A stretch of DNA of 64,000 bases from Chitinophaga sp. YR573 (GCF_900110995.1 NZ_FOJF01000001.1:1071199-1135198), one strand, 5' to 3'; shown: positions 27,401-35,173, counted from the first letter of the stretch. The notes: generated from the letters alone by a model not told the origin. Made by a program: numbers and translations.

Positions 27401-27696
27401 TTGTCTTCTTCTTTCAGTTTTATGGTGATAGCGTTGTTACTTCCAAGGGTAATCTCCTGTGAGGCAAAACCTACACTTCTGATGAGGATAACAGGATCAC
27501 TTCCTGTTACTGTCAGTTTAAAACTTCCCTGCTGATCTGTTGTTGTCCCTGTTGTTGTCCCTTTAAGTTGTACTGTTGCGAAGGGTAAAGGAGATCCGTC
27601 TGCGCCGGTAACCTTACCCGTAATCTGACGCTGTTGAGCATACGCCAGAGTTACGCTCACCATAAGCATAGTGAGAAAGAGTAACGCTCTTTTCAT
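24454..27696 (-). CDS. SusC/RagA family TonB-dependent outer membrane receptor
   Basis: 1080 residues. Signal peptide MKRALLFLTMLMVSVTLAYAQ, carboxypeptidase-regulatory-like domain (RQITGKVTGADGSPLPFATVQ), plug (NPDDVQSINVLKGAAAAALYG, GVIMITTKKG), and a barrel ending TFGANLRFRF. It forms the TonB-driven importer with the SusD-like protein 24 bases downstream. The 5' side is odd: the 30 bases around its start codon are repeated about 300 bases upstream, where they begin a 66-codon leader ORF containing a terminator-like hairpin. This points to leader-mediated control (inference). Confidence 0.95.
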   Translation of the reverse strand: MKRALLFLTMLMVSVTLAYAQQRQITGKVTGADGSPLPFATVQLKGTTTGTTTDQQGSFKLTVTGSDPVILIRSVGFASQEITLGSNNAITIKLKEEDKNLQEVVVTALGITRKKNELAYSAQTVSAEELNRTRDPNVVNSLSGKVAGLEVRRNSTMGGSTNIVLRGNKSFQNSNQALFVVDGVPIDNSTTNTSDQASGRGGFDYGNAAADINPDDVQSINVLKGAAAAALYGSRAANGVIMITTKKGRKGLGVTVNIGGTIGTMDKSTFPKYQKQYGAGYYDKDDYTYESPDGYFLYRDVNGDGQKDLVVPMSEDASFGAKFDPNLMVYNYRSFDPTSPQYKKASPWVAAQHDPSYFFKNTTASNTSVTIDGGGDQGYFKLGYTKTIENGMLPNAKLAKDMLNFGASYNLTSKLTASAAVNMSKVDGKGRYGTGYDEYNPMQGFRQWWEMNVDMKQQQEDYERTKLNKSWNLQDPDNPVPIYTDNMYFMRYENYEKDNRVRYFGNVALNYKITNWLNLLGRVSMDTYTQSQEERNAVGSKNTSSYSRYDGTFGEYNYDLLLNVDKEINNNFKFTGLVGGNVRNTRVKYVREETNGGLVVPKLYSLSNSVNPIQAPVEADSAMQVNGIFASVGLGYKKMLFLDLTGRRDQSSTLPKGNNAYYYPSASLGFVFSEVVKAPWLSYGKLRVNYAQVGNSAPAQALIDAYDKPSGFGSVPLFSVPATKANAHLKPEQTKSFETGVEASFFQNRVSIDVTYYTSKSIDQILRLPVSRATGYDQIYINAGTISNKGVEVSLNVTPVKTRDFSWVVGVNWSKNKSKVLDLPSGVDFIQLGSFTLQGGITIGHAKNDAYGVIRGTDFIYDKTTGKKVVYDADGDSPGYYQKTGSANNVIGNYTPDWIGGITNTLRYKDLSLAFLVDMKHGGDVFSLDQYYGQSTGIYAESVRLNDKGKSIRDAVEDGGGIVFDGVTPDGKVNTQRVRVSGTRGLGVNGYPAKAFVYDASFIKLREVSLTYSLPVSLISHIKAFKGIDVSLLGRNLWIIHKNLPMADPEENLSAGNIQGYQSGVYPTYRTFGANLRFRF

Positions 27697-27720
27697 AAAA
27701 CGATTTAGATTTAGTTGACA
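27692..27720 (-). repeat. Direct repeat copy A: susC start region
   Basis: On the minus strand, TCAACTAAATCTAAATCG precedes ATGAA. It matches copy B (27991-28020) in about 26 of 30 positions, including the start codon. Confidence 0.85.
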
Positions 27721-27794
27721 ATAAAAATTTTAAATGAGTTACGCTCTTGCCGCAATAGCCAACCAACAGCCATTACAGCAAAAGCCTCATAAGC

Positions 27795-27995
27795 TTAAAC
27801 CACAGTTTTTATACTAATAACTTTTTTGCTAAAAAAACCATCCGGGGTGAAGGCGGCAAGAACCTGGATGGCTGTGTGTGGCACAGTACATAACTCATTC
27901 CCTGCTATGAGATGCATAGAACAGAACCGCTGTAAAAAGGTTGACAAAAGGTTAATCACAGCACAGCAGGAAAAAGAGATGTTGGCCTCTTTCAT
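27795..27995 (-). CDS. Short leader ORF upstream of susC
   Basis: 66 codons from the ATG at 27995 to the TAA at 27795-27797, beginning MKEANISFSCCAVINLLSTF and continuing through HTAIQVLAAFTPDGFFSKK. The ATG has the same upstream sequence as susC itself (direct repeat B), so it is probably translated at similar efficiency. It is cysteine-containing and has no recognisable domain. It could be a regulatory leader peptide, a small exported peptide, or a remnant of a duplicated susC 5' end, though its sequence after MK does not resemble a SusC signal peptide. Confidence that it is expressed is modest. Confidence 0.4.
   Translation of the reverse strand: MKEANISFSCCAVINLLSTFLQRFCSMHLIAGNELCTVPHTAIQVLAAFTPDGFFSKKVISIKTVV
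27838..27871 (-). terminator. Terminator- or attenuator-like hairpin within the susC leader
   Basis: On the minus strand CCATCC and, 22 bases later, GGATGG pair (extendable by GG/CC past one mismatch) and are followed immediately by seven T. It lies inside the 3' part of the leader ORF, about 140 bases before susC. Confidence 0.4.
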
Positions 27996-28020
27996 ATTAC
28001 GATTTAGATTTTGGTTGAGA
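27991..28020 (-). repeat. Direct repeat copy B: leader ORF start region
   Basis: On the minus strand, TCAACCAAAATCTAAATCG leads into an ATGAA start. It is the near-identical counterpart of the susC start region at 27692-27720. Confidence 0.85.
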
Positions 28021-28172
28021 AGCACAATTTATAGATTTTTTTTTCTCCCTGCCAAGAATATTTTAACTTTTTTTTAGGAGAAGATAAATTTTAAATATGT
28101 AATAATATTATTCACAATATTATAAGTACAAAAAAAGTGCTCGTTTTTTAATGTTATTTGTCTATTCTATCT

Positions 28173-30092
28173 TTAGAATAACTGTTGCATCTGAAATGTG
28201 AGTCCATTTTTATTACTCTGTTCTGATGCAAAGGCTGAGTAGATAGTCTGCTGAAACCGCACCCATAGCAAGAATCGGGGCATCAGACGCCATCGTGTAC
28301 ATAGTTGGTACTGGTATCCTCTGCCATATAGTTGTGATAACATATACTCATATAAGATCCCGGATGTTATTACATACATGGTTGTTGCTGTACCTCCCGT
28401 GACGAATGTTATATATCTTCCGGAAAATGTAAATGGTGTTTTTTCGGGTTGGTAAGCAGCGTCGAGGAATAATAAAAAGCCTTGTTGATTAGAGTTGAGC
28501 GGATTGGAGATATTGGGGGTGAAGTTTTTCGTTGCTTTGTTTACTTCTATCCTGCTCTTTATAATTAACCCTTCTTTTAGTTGCATACTTATCTGGCATC
28601 GCCAGCTTTGTTTTTCTTCCGGTACTGCCCATTTTATAAAGTTGTCATCGTCTTCTTTTTGCTGTTTAGCAGAATAGCTATAACGGATAAATGCTTCTGT
28701 GTGTTTGTCCGGTGTGTAAGTGAGAGATAGTAATACTTCTTTTCCATTACCGGGTGCATTCATGCTGTATGATAACCAGGGAAAACTGAATACATCTGCA
28801 TAGCCGTTTACTATTAAATACGGCGTAATTTTTAATGAGATAGCGGTATATAGTCCGCGTTCATTTACAGCTTTATAATACTCTCCGAATGCATTGTTAT
28901 ACATAGATTGGTAGGCCCTGTTATAATTGCGGTATAGTATACTGATGTCTGCATTTTTTGCTACACTGGCAAGGATTCCGTGTACCATTCCTGTTTTGCC
29001 GTTATCACTCATGGCTATTTCCCCGAAGAAATGTATGTTCTTCCAGGTAGCGGCGTAGTCTATGCTGGCGTTGGTTAATTGTGTTCCATTAAATGCAAAA
29101 AGATTGTAGGGTTTATTGTCTTTTTGTAGTGGAATGGTGTAGTGATGACTGATGATATTTATACCAGTATGCCAGTTTTGTTTTACAATGGAGAGATTAC
29201 CTCCTGTTGTAAATTGCTGTATTGCATTTCTTTTTTGTTTCTCTGTTTCTGTACGATGGTAACCACTGCTGTAGAGCGATGCCAGTAATGTATCTATTGT
29301 TCCATCTAATTGTCTTAATGAAATAAACGTTGTTCCTTCCCAATTGCCTTTTTGCAGCGTAATACCAGCTCCTCTGAAGAAATAAAATTCTCCTGCGGAG
29401 GCGTAGGGACGTAATAAATCAGCTTCTCTTTTTATCTGCATTACAGCAGGGCCTTTACCCAGTGCCAGTGTTTGCCAGTTGATGAGACCCTGGCCCATGT
29501 TTACGGTAAAATCTCCCAGTGCTAATGCTTTGATGTGTTTGTAGTTTTTTACAAACAGGTGTGCGCTGTTGAAGTCGAATAGTTTTTCTCCTGCATCTTT
29601 TTCTGTTAGTATTCCCCAGCTTATGTAATCAGGGAAATTATAGCGGTAGCGGAGTAATAGTTTATCGGGGTTGTTGTAGCGGAATAAAATTGCATGATCC
29701 CCTTTATGCGTATAGTCTTTAAAAGTATAGTGTGGTTGCAGATCTTCTCCTACCTGTACATAGGGCAGTAAACTACGGATAAGTGCGGCATCAAAACCGG
29801 GTATTGCCTGCAATTCATAGATGCTTAACAGCTTACCTAATAGCTGGCGGTATAACATGAAATTAGTGATCTGTAAAGGTGTCAATAAGCCCAGTGATTG
29901 TAAGGCTGCGGCATCTGCTGTATTTAAAGAAATCTTATGACGTGTGTAACTGTTTAGTAGTTGCAGCTGTGCATCATCGTCTGGTATTTCCATGTGGTTC
30001 TCCAGCTGATTTTCTGCTGTTGCAGTTAATTCCTGCGCGTGTATATACTGGCTATATAACAGCAACAGTATTAAGCCTTTTTTAATTGCCAT
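28173..30092 (-). CDS. Helix-hairpin-helix (ComEA-like) domain fused to an outer-membrane beta-barrel-like protein
   Basis: 639 residues with a signal peptide (residues 1-19, ending IHAQ). Residues about 50-110 contain two HhH-like motifs (ISLNTADAAALQSLGLLTPL, LLSIYELQAIPGFDAALIRSL), as in the competence DNA-binding protein ComEA. The remaining 500 residues are rich in aromatic beta strands (RYNFPDYISWGIL, FFGEIAMSDNG, YLIVNGYADVFSFPWLSY), like a barrel in the outer membrane. The protein type is common in Bacteroidota but of unknown function; DNA binding is only a domain analogy. It overlaps the end of the preceding gene by 22 bases. Confidence 0.75.
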   Translation of the reverse strand: MAIKKGLILLLLYSQYIHAQELTATAENQLENHMEIPDDDAQLQLLNSYTRHKISLNTADAAALQSLGLLTPLQITNFMLYRQLLGKLLSIYELQAIPGFDAALIRSLLPYVQVGEDLQPHYTFKDYTHKGDHAILFRYNNPDKLLLRYRYNFPDYISWGILTEKDAGEKLFDFNSAHLFVKNYKHIKALALGDFTVNMGQGLINWQTLALGKGPAVMQIKREADLLRPYASAGEFYFFRGAGITLQKGNWEGTTFISLRQLDGTIDTLLASLYSSGYHRTETEKQKRNAIQQFTTGGNLSIVKQNWHTGINIISHHYTIPLQKDNKPYNLFAFNGTQLTNASIDYAATWKNIHFFGEIAMSDNGKTGMVHGILASVAKNADISILYRNYNRAYQSMYNNAFGEYYKAVNERGLYTAISLKITPYLIVNGYADVFSFPWLSYSMNAPGNGKEVLLSLTYTPDKHTEAFIRYSYSAKQQKEDDDNFIKWAVPEEKQSWRCQISMQLKEGLIIKSRIEVNKATKNFTPNISNPLNSNQQGFLLFLDAAYQPEKTPFTFSGRYITFVTGGTATTMYVITSGILYEYMLSQLYGRGYQYQLCTRWRLMPRFLLWVRFQQTIYSAFASEQSNKNGLTFQMQQLF

Positions 30093-30865
30093 ATAATGGA
30101 TGTATTGGGTGTGAAGCCTAGTTGTGGATGATGAGAAGCGGAGAAGAAAATACGCATTCTGTTTAGTGTAAAACTGGCGGCAGCATTGGTTGGAGATGTG
30201 CCCAGTTGCAGTGATAACTGTGGAATGATACGGTATTCACACATGACTTTAGCAACAGGTGATACATCATTTTCCTGTACTACAGCAGTGCTGATCAGGA
30301 AGTTTTCGGAGACTTCGTAGCCGATGCCTGCTGTGTAGATAACAGATAATGGTTCATCTCCCAGTTTTCTGTTGGCAGGGTTGAACAGGTGTAACCCTGC
30401 GTGTAGTTGTGGTGTGATATGTAACAGGCATCCCAGTTCGAAGGTAACAGTGTTTGTACTGCCGTATTGCCGGATAGTGTTGGAGAGATAATCTATCTGC
30501 ATACCTATGCTTAGTTTATTACCTAATTGTCTGCCATAGGCTATGCCTAGCTGTTGCTGACGGTAAGCACTGTATCCTGCCTGCTGAATGTTGAATGCAA
30601 AGGCTCCTGGTGGCACAGGTAATGTCACTACTGCGGTATATAAACTGAGTGCCTTTAACATGAATCTTCTTTCGGCATTTATACCGGCGGATGGTACTGT
30701 AATGTAAGCCAGTGCAGCCTGGTTTTGCATAGCCGTAAATACCTGCTGAAAATGGCGGCTGTATGTACCTGGGTATTGTTGCTTTTCTGCGGAAAGCCAT
30801 AAATTTTGTGCGTACGAAAACACACTGCACGTTGTGCAAACAATGGAAACAAACATCTTTTTCAA
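30071..30865 (-). CDS. Outer membrane beta-barrel-like protein paired with the HhH protein
   Basis: 264 residues if TTG at 30865 is used (MKKMFVSIVCTTCSVFSYAQ, a good signal peptide); the ATG at 30856 gives a 261-residue version. The mature part has repeated beta-strand patterns (IGMQIDYLSNTIRQYG, QLHAGLHLFNPANRKLG, LSVIYTAGIGYEVSENFLIS, IFFSASHHPQLGF), resembling PorV/PorQ-like or FadL-like barrels associated with T9SS, although no specific family can be named. Overlaps the HhH-barrel gene by 22 bases and probably precedes it on one transcript. Confidence 0.6.
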   Translation of the reverse strand: MKKMFVSIVCTTCSVFSYAQNLWLSAEKQQYPGTYSRHFQQVFTAMQNQAALAYITVPSAGINAERRFMLKALSLYTAVVTLPVPPGAFAFNIQQAGYSAYRQQQLGIAYGRQLGNKLSIGMQIDYLSNTIRQYGSTNTVTFELGCLLHITPQLHAGLHLFNPANRKLGDEPLSVIYTAGIGYEVSENFLISTAVVQENDVSPVAKVMCEYRIIPQLSLQLGTSPTNAAASFTLNRMRIFFSASHHPQLGFTPNTSIIWQLKKA

Positions 30866-30897
30866 AACAACCAGTATTGGTTAACAAACAAAAAAAA

Positions 30898-30919
30898 CTC
30901 CTCACCGGGAAGTGAGGAG
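30898..30919 (-). terminator. Terminator of the deoxynucleoside kinase gene
   Basis: CTCCTCAC pairs with GTGAGGAG around CGGGAA, followed on the minus strand by a T-run, 30 bases past the stop codon. Confidence 0.85.
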
Positions 30920-30948
30920 GCAATATTAGGAAATTATTTTAATATCGA

Positions 30949-31584
30949 TTAAAAAAGTCCGTGCAACTGAGAATCTATACGGGAGATAATCTCTCCTAAA
31001 TCTTCATCGCTTTCAGGAAATTTATTCTTATCGATGTCGATAATGAGTAAAGGTCCTTCTGTATATTTCTCTATCCAGTTGTTATAATATTCATTCAGTC
31101 TTTTCAGGTAATCCAGACGGATATTCTCTTCGTATTCCCTTCCTCTTTTCTGGATCTGTGCTACCAGGGTTGGTACAGAAGCACGCAGATATATCAGCAG
31201 GTCCGGTGGTTTTACCATCGACTTTAATGTCTCAAAGAAGTTGAAATAGTTATCGAAATCCCTTTTGGTCATCAATCCCATTTCGTACAGGTTAGGTGCG
31301 AAAATGTGTGCATCCTCGTAGATCGTCCTGTCCTGTATAACAATATCCTTTCCGTTCTGGATTTCCAGCAGTTGTTTTAAACGGCCATGAAGGAAATATA
31401 CCTGCAGGTTAAAAGACCAGCGGGGCATATCTTCATAGAAGTCATTCAGATAGGGATTATGCTCTACATCTTCAAACTGGGGAGTCCATTTGTAATGCTT
31501 TGATAACAGTTCAGTAAGGGTGGTTTTCCCCGCACCAATATTACCGGCTATCGCGATATGTTTAATCTTATTTAGTTTTGCCAT
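30949..31584 (-). CDS. Deoxynucleoside (deoxyadenosine/deoxyguanosine-type) kinase
   Basis: 211 residues. The P-loop GNIGAGKT is at 14-21, IQDRTIYEDAHIFA contains the DRS-like segment (here DRT), and RGREYEENIRLDYLKRLNEYY is the LID region of the dNK family. It phosphorylates a deoxynucleoside for salvage. Bacterial homologues act mostly on dA/dG, but specificity cannot be read with certainty. Monocistronic with its own terminator. Confidence 0.9.
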   Translation of the reverse strand: MAKLNKIKHIAIAGNIGAGKTTLTELLSKHYKWTPQFEDVEHNPYLNDFYEDMPRWSFNLQVYFLHGRLKQLLEIQNGKDIVIQDRTIYEDAHIFAPNLYEMGLMTKRDFDNYFNFFETLKSMVKPPDLLIYLRASVPTLVAQIQKRGREYEENIRLDYLKRLNEYYNNWIEKYTEGPLLIIDIDKNKFPESDEDLGEIISRIDSQLHGLF

Positions 31585-31721
31585 GACATTATCAGGGTCG
31601 TTAATCGTTCTTTTCGGCGGGGCCGGTTGTGGTAATAAGCAGTTGACTACAATCCCATAATTTACATAAATTATTTGATTATCAATCTAAAAACCTGTTA
31701 CAGTATAAATTCAATAGTTAA

Positions 31722-32726
31722 TTAATAGTAATTAATACCGATGAGTTTTCTGGCTTCATGCAAAGTCTGTGCCGCACTTTCTCTTGCTTTCTCTGCTCCT
31801 GCTTTCATTATACGGTTTAAATAAGCATGATCCTCCTGAAGCTCAAGGGCTTTCTCACGTATAGGCGCTATAAAACGCACCATATCTTCACCCAATTGTT
31901 TTTTCATATCACCGAAACGGATACCCTGACCATGATACTGATCTTCAAAAAACTTAATAGCATCCGGGGTAGATACCTGCTGCATTAACAGGAACAGGTT
32001 CTGCACGGATTCCGGCATGGGAGTTCCTTCCACAGCAATACCACTATCTGACTTTGCTTTCTTTATTTTATTGAGGATCAGTTCATCACTGTCAGAAAGA
32101 TACAATGTAGCCATCTGATTTTCGCTTTTACTCATCTTGCCGTTACCATCCAGACTGGGGATTTTTACCAGGTCATCTCCGAAGTTAAAAGGTACAGGTT
32201 CCGGGAAAAGGTAACCATAACGGTTGTTGAAGCGCTGGGCATAATTGCGGGCCATTTCCAGGTGTTGCTCCTGGTCTTTGCCTACAGGCACCTTCACGCC
32301 GCGGTGAATAAGTATATCTGCACTCATCAGCACGGGGTAAGTGAGTAAACCAGCGTTCACGTTTTCCGGTTGCAGGCGTACCTTATCTTTGAAGGTAGGC
32401 ACCTTTTCCAGCTCCCCTTTGTATGCCAGCATATTGAGTAACAGATACAATTCTGCTATTTCAGGCACGTCACTCTGTACATATAATGCCACCTTCTCAG
32501 GGTCTAAGCCGGAGGCTATATTTTCTGCCAGTACGCGGAACACGTTGGCTCTAAGGTCTTTCGGATCGGGGTGGGTAGTCAGCGAATGCCAGTCAGCCAC
32601 AAAAAAATAGCAGTTAAAAGTTTCCTGCATCTTAATGTAGTTGCGGATAGCGCCAAAATAATTGCCGAGGTGTAAATATCCGGTAGAGCGAATACCGCTT
32701 ACCACTATCTCTTTTGATGTTGCCAT
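31722..32726 (-). CDS. trpS: Tryptophanyl-tRNA synthetase
   Basis: 334 residues from the ATG at 32726 (MATSKEIVVSGIRSTGYLHL); the ATG 36 bases upstream gives an atypical extension. Class I signatures: HLGNY at 19-23 (HIGH motif) and KMSKS near residue 200 in GNGKMSKSENQMA, with PVLMSADILIH and GKDQEQHLEMARNYAQRFN as TrpRS-specific blocks. It charges tRNA-Trp in the cytosol. The length fits bacterial TrpRS. It is divergent from gatC, with a 138-base gap. Confidence 0.95.
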   Translation of the reverse strand: MATSKEIVVSGIRSTGYLHLGNYFGAIRNYIKMQETFNCYFFVADWHSLTTHPDPKDLRANVFRVLAENIASGLDPEKVALYVQSDVPEIAELYLLLNMLAYKGELEKVPTFKDKVRLQPENVNAGLLTYPVLMSADILIHRGVKVPVGKDQEQHLEMARNYAQRFNNRYGYLFPEPVPFNFGDDLVKIPSLDGNGKMSKSENQMATLYLSDSDELILNKIKKAKSDSGIAVEGTPMPESVQNLFLLMQQVSTPDAIKFFEDQYHGQGIRFGDMKKQLGEDMVRFIAPIREKALELQEDHAYLNRIMKAGAEKARESAAQTLHEARKLIGINYY

Positions 32727-32864
32727 AATGGGGTGCAAATTAATAAATTCCTGCATGTTCATCTACCTTCATCATCTTTTGACTCTGGACTATTTAAGCT
32801 AACTTTAACGCGAGCTATAATAAATATCACCTATATTTTATTATCTTTTCATCTAATTTGAATT

Positions 32865-33155
32865 ATGGAAGTGAATGAGAAGCTGGTACAGCAACTGGCA
32901 GACCTGGCAAGACTGGAATTCAGCGAACAGGAAACAACGGAGATAAAAGGCGATCTGCAACGTATGATCACCTTTGTAGAAAAACTGAATGAGCTGGATA
33001 CCACTAACGTGAAACCATTATTACACATGACCGCAGACGGCAATGCACTCCGTGCAGATAAGGTAGTGCCCTCCGTAACCCGGGAAGAGGGGTTGAAAAA
33101 CGCTCCTGCTGCGAGTGACCAATATTTCAAAGTTCCTAAAGTTATTAAGAAGTAA
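32865..33155 (+). CDS. gatC: Asp-tRNA(Asn)/Glu-tRNA(Gln) amidotransferase subunit C
   Basis: 96 residues, the full length of the family. LADLARLEFSEQETTEIKGD, MITFVEKLNELDTTNVKPL and LRADKVVPSVTREEGLKNAP are conserved GatC features. GatC stabilises the GatAB complex that amidates mischarged tRNAs. gatA and gatB are not in the neighbourhood. It is 19 bases upstream of an ABC ATPase gene and may be co-transcribed. Confidence 0.95.
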   Translation: MEVNEKLVQQLADLARLEFSEQETTEIKGDLQRMITFVEKLNELDTTNVKPLLHMTADGNALRADKVVPSVTREEGLKNAPAASDQYFKVPKVIKK

Positions 33156-33174
33156 CCTGTAATCTATCAATCTT

Positions 33175-33885
33175 ATGCACCCACAGGCTGTCATCCATCT
33201 GGAAGCAATCCGTAAAAGTTACTTTATCGGCAAAAATGAGTTGCCCGTTCTGAAAGGTATCAACATGGACATTTTAAAAAATGAATATGTTGCACTGATG
33301 GGGCCTTCCGGTTCCGGTAAGTCTACCCTCATGAACATGCTGGGTTGCCTGGATACCCCTACCAATGGCAGGTATATCCTGAGCGGCCACGATGTAAGTA
33401 CCATGAAAGATGATGAACTGGCAAGGGTGCGTAACCAGGAGATCGGGTTCGTTTTCCAGCAGTTTAACCTGATGCCCCGTCTGAGCGCATTGGAAAATGT
33501 AGCTGTTCCCCTTATTTATGCGGGAGTGAATAAGAAAGACAGGGAAGATAAAGCCCGGGCTATGCTGGAAAAAGTAGGACTGGGAGATCGTTATAAACAC
33601 AAACCGAATGAATTATCGGGTGGACAATGCCAGCGTGTGGCTATTGCCCGTGCCCTGGTCAACGACCCTTCGCTGATCCTGGCTGATGAGCCTACCGGTA
33701 ACCTGGATACCAAGACTTCTATAGAGATCATGGAAATCTTCGGTAAGATCCATGCTTCCGGTAATACGGTGGTACTGGTGACACACGAAGAAGATATAGC
33801 CGACCATGCACGCCGCGTTATCCGTTTGCGTGATGGATTGATTGAATCAGATAAACTGAATGCACATCATGCCGTAATGGTATAA
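33175..33885 (+). CDS. ABC transporter ATP-binding protein (MacB/LolD-type)
   Basis: 236 residues. Walker A is GPSGSGKST, the signature is LSGGQ and Walker B is LILADEPTGNLD; the Q-loop is FVFQQFNLMPRLSALENV. The NVAVPL.YAGV and TGNLD pattern places it in the MacB/LolD/FtsE group that serves FtsX-like permeases in efflux or lipoprotein release. No permease gene is adjacent. It sits 19 bases after gatC and 12 bases before the adenosyltransferase gene, so the three are likely one transcript. Confidence 0.9.
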   Translation: MHPQAVIHLEAIRKSYFIGKNELPVLKGINMDILKNEYVALMGPSGSGKSTLMNMLGCLDTPTNGRYILSGHDVSTMKDDELARVRNQEIGFVFQQFNLMPRLSALENVAVPLIYAGVNKKDREDKARAMLEKVGLGDRYKHKPNELSGGQCQRVAIARALVNDPSLILADEPTGNLDTKTSIEIMEIFGKIHASGNTVVLVTHEEDIADHARRVIRLRDGLIESDKLNAHHAVMV

Positions 33886-33897
33886 AGCTGCTTCCCA

Positions 33898-34458
33898 ATG
33901 TCATTTAAGATTTACACCAAAACAGGGGATAAAGGTAAAACCGCATTGATCGGTGGCACCAAAGTATCCAAAAGTAATCTGCGCATAGAATCCTATGGCA
34001 CTGTAGATGAATTAAACTCCTATATAGGGCTTGTAAGTGATTATCTGACTGATACTCCTACTATTAACTTTCTGAGGGAAATACAGGACCGCCTGTTCAC
34101 TATAGGGTCATCCCTGGCATGTGATCCTGAGAAGGAAACCAAAATGCGTATCCCGGACCTGCATGCAGGTGATGTTACTGTACTGGAAAACAGTATGGAC
34201 CAGATGAATGAGGTATTACCGGAAATGAAGTCTTTCCTGCTGCCGGGTGGTCATGTGGCAGTATCTACCTGCCATATTGCCCGCTGTGTATGCCGCCGGG
34301 CGGAGCGTCTTTGTGTGGGCCTGCAGGAGCAGGACCAGTTTATAGACCCGCTGGTATTACAATATATGAACCGCCTGAGCGACTATCTCTTTGTGTTGTC
34401 CCGTTGGATAGGACACCAGTTGCAGGTAGCGGAGATCCCCTGGAAACCACGTATCTAA
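33898..34458 (+). CDS. PduO-type ATP:cob(I)alamin adenosyltransferase
   Basis: 186 residues, usual for the family. Motifs are IYTKTGDKGKTALIGG at the N-terminus (ATP-binding TGDxGxT), RIESYGTVDELNSYIG, and CRRAERLC with LSDYLFVLSRW towards the end. It converts cob(I)alamin to adenosylcobalamin, the cofactor of mutases such as methylmalonyl-CoA mutase. No other cobalamin gene or riboswitch is nearby. Its end overlaps that of the convergent lolD-like gene by 4 bases. Confidence 0.92.
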   Translation: MSFKIYTKTGDKGKTALIGGTKVSKSNLRIESYGTVDELNSYIGLVSDYLTDTPTINFLREIQDRLFTIGSSLACDPEKETKMRIPDLHAGDVTVLENSMDQMNEVLPEMKSFLLPGGHVAVSTCHIARCVCRRAERLCVGLQEQDQFIDPLVLQYMNRLSDYLFVLSRWIGHQLQVAEIPWKPRI

Positions 34459-35135
34459 CTGATAATCTTCGCCGTCAGTTCTTCCGAAATTATTTTGCCA
34501 TCCCGCATTACCAGCTGCCTGTCGCTTAATGGCGCCAGTTCTTCGTTATGGGTAACGATGATGAAGGTTTGCTTAAACTTATCCCTCAGTTCTATGAACA
34601 GCTGATGTAATTCCCGGGCGTTTTTTGAATCCAGGTTACCGGTAGGTTCGTCGGCCATGATGATGTCCGGAGCATTGATTAATGCCCTTGCCACGGCTAC
34701 CCGTTGTTGTTCTCCACCTGATAACTGGTTGGGTTTATGTTCTATCCTGTCTGCCAAACCGAGTGTTTCCAGCAAAAAGGCAGCCCTTTCCCTGACAGCC
34801 GCTTTCTTCGATCCGGCAATAAAACCGGGAATACAAACGTTTTCCAGGGCAGAAAACTCGGGTAAAAGGTGGTGAAACTGGAAAATAAAGCCCATATGAC
34901 GGTTCCTGAAATCAGCCAGTGCGTTCCCTTTAAGGGCTCCCAGATTCACATCACGAAGCCATACTTCGCCCGATGATGGCGTATCCAGGGTGCCAAGGAT
35001 ATGTAATAAGGTACTCTTTCCGGCACCGGAAGAACCAACGATAGTAACGATTTCCCCTTTACCTACTGTAATGTCTACACCTTTCAGTACGTGTAAATTG
35101 GAATAATTTTTGGTAAGATTGCGTGCGGTTAGCAT
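34455..35135 (-). CDS. lolD: Lipoprotein-releasing ABC transporter ATP-binding protein (LolD-like)
   Basis: 226 residues from the ATG at 35135. Walker A VGSSGAGKST, Q-loop FIFQFHHLLPEFSALENV, signature LSGGEQQRVAVARAL and Walker B IIMADEPTGNLDS. The HHLLPEFSALENV segment is typical of LolD, the ATPase that powers transfer of lipoproteins from the inner membrane to LolA. The LolC/E permease is not in the window. Divergent from the DUF2795 gene. Confidence 0.85.
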   Translation of the reverse strand: MLTARNLTKNYSNLHVLKGVDITVGKGEIVTIVGSSGAGKSTLLHILGTLDTPSSGEVWLRDVNLGALKGNALADFRNRHMGFIFQFHHLLPEFSALENVCIPGFIAGSKKAAVRERAAFLLETLGLADRIEHKPNQLSGGEQQRVAVARALINAPDIIMADEPTGNLDSKNARELHQLFIELRDKFKQTFIIVTHNEELAPLSDRQLVMRDGKIISEELTAKIIS

Positions 35136-35173
35136 ACTCAAAGAAAAGTAATTAACCGATAAAATAGTAATAG

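Larger units (their letters stand above)
27697..28172. other. 476-base leader region of the upstream susC-susD operon
   Basis: Holds the duplicated start region, the 66-codon ORF and the attenuator-like hairpin listed separately, plus an AT-rich palindrome TAATATT-N6-AATATTA at 28103-28122 that could be a regulator site. No ECF sigma/anti-sigma gene or other intact gene is present. Confidence 0.6.
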
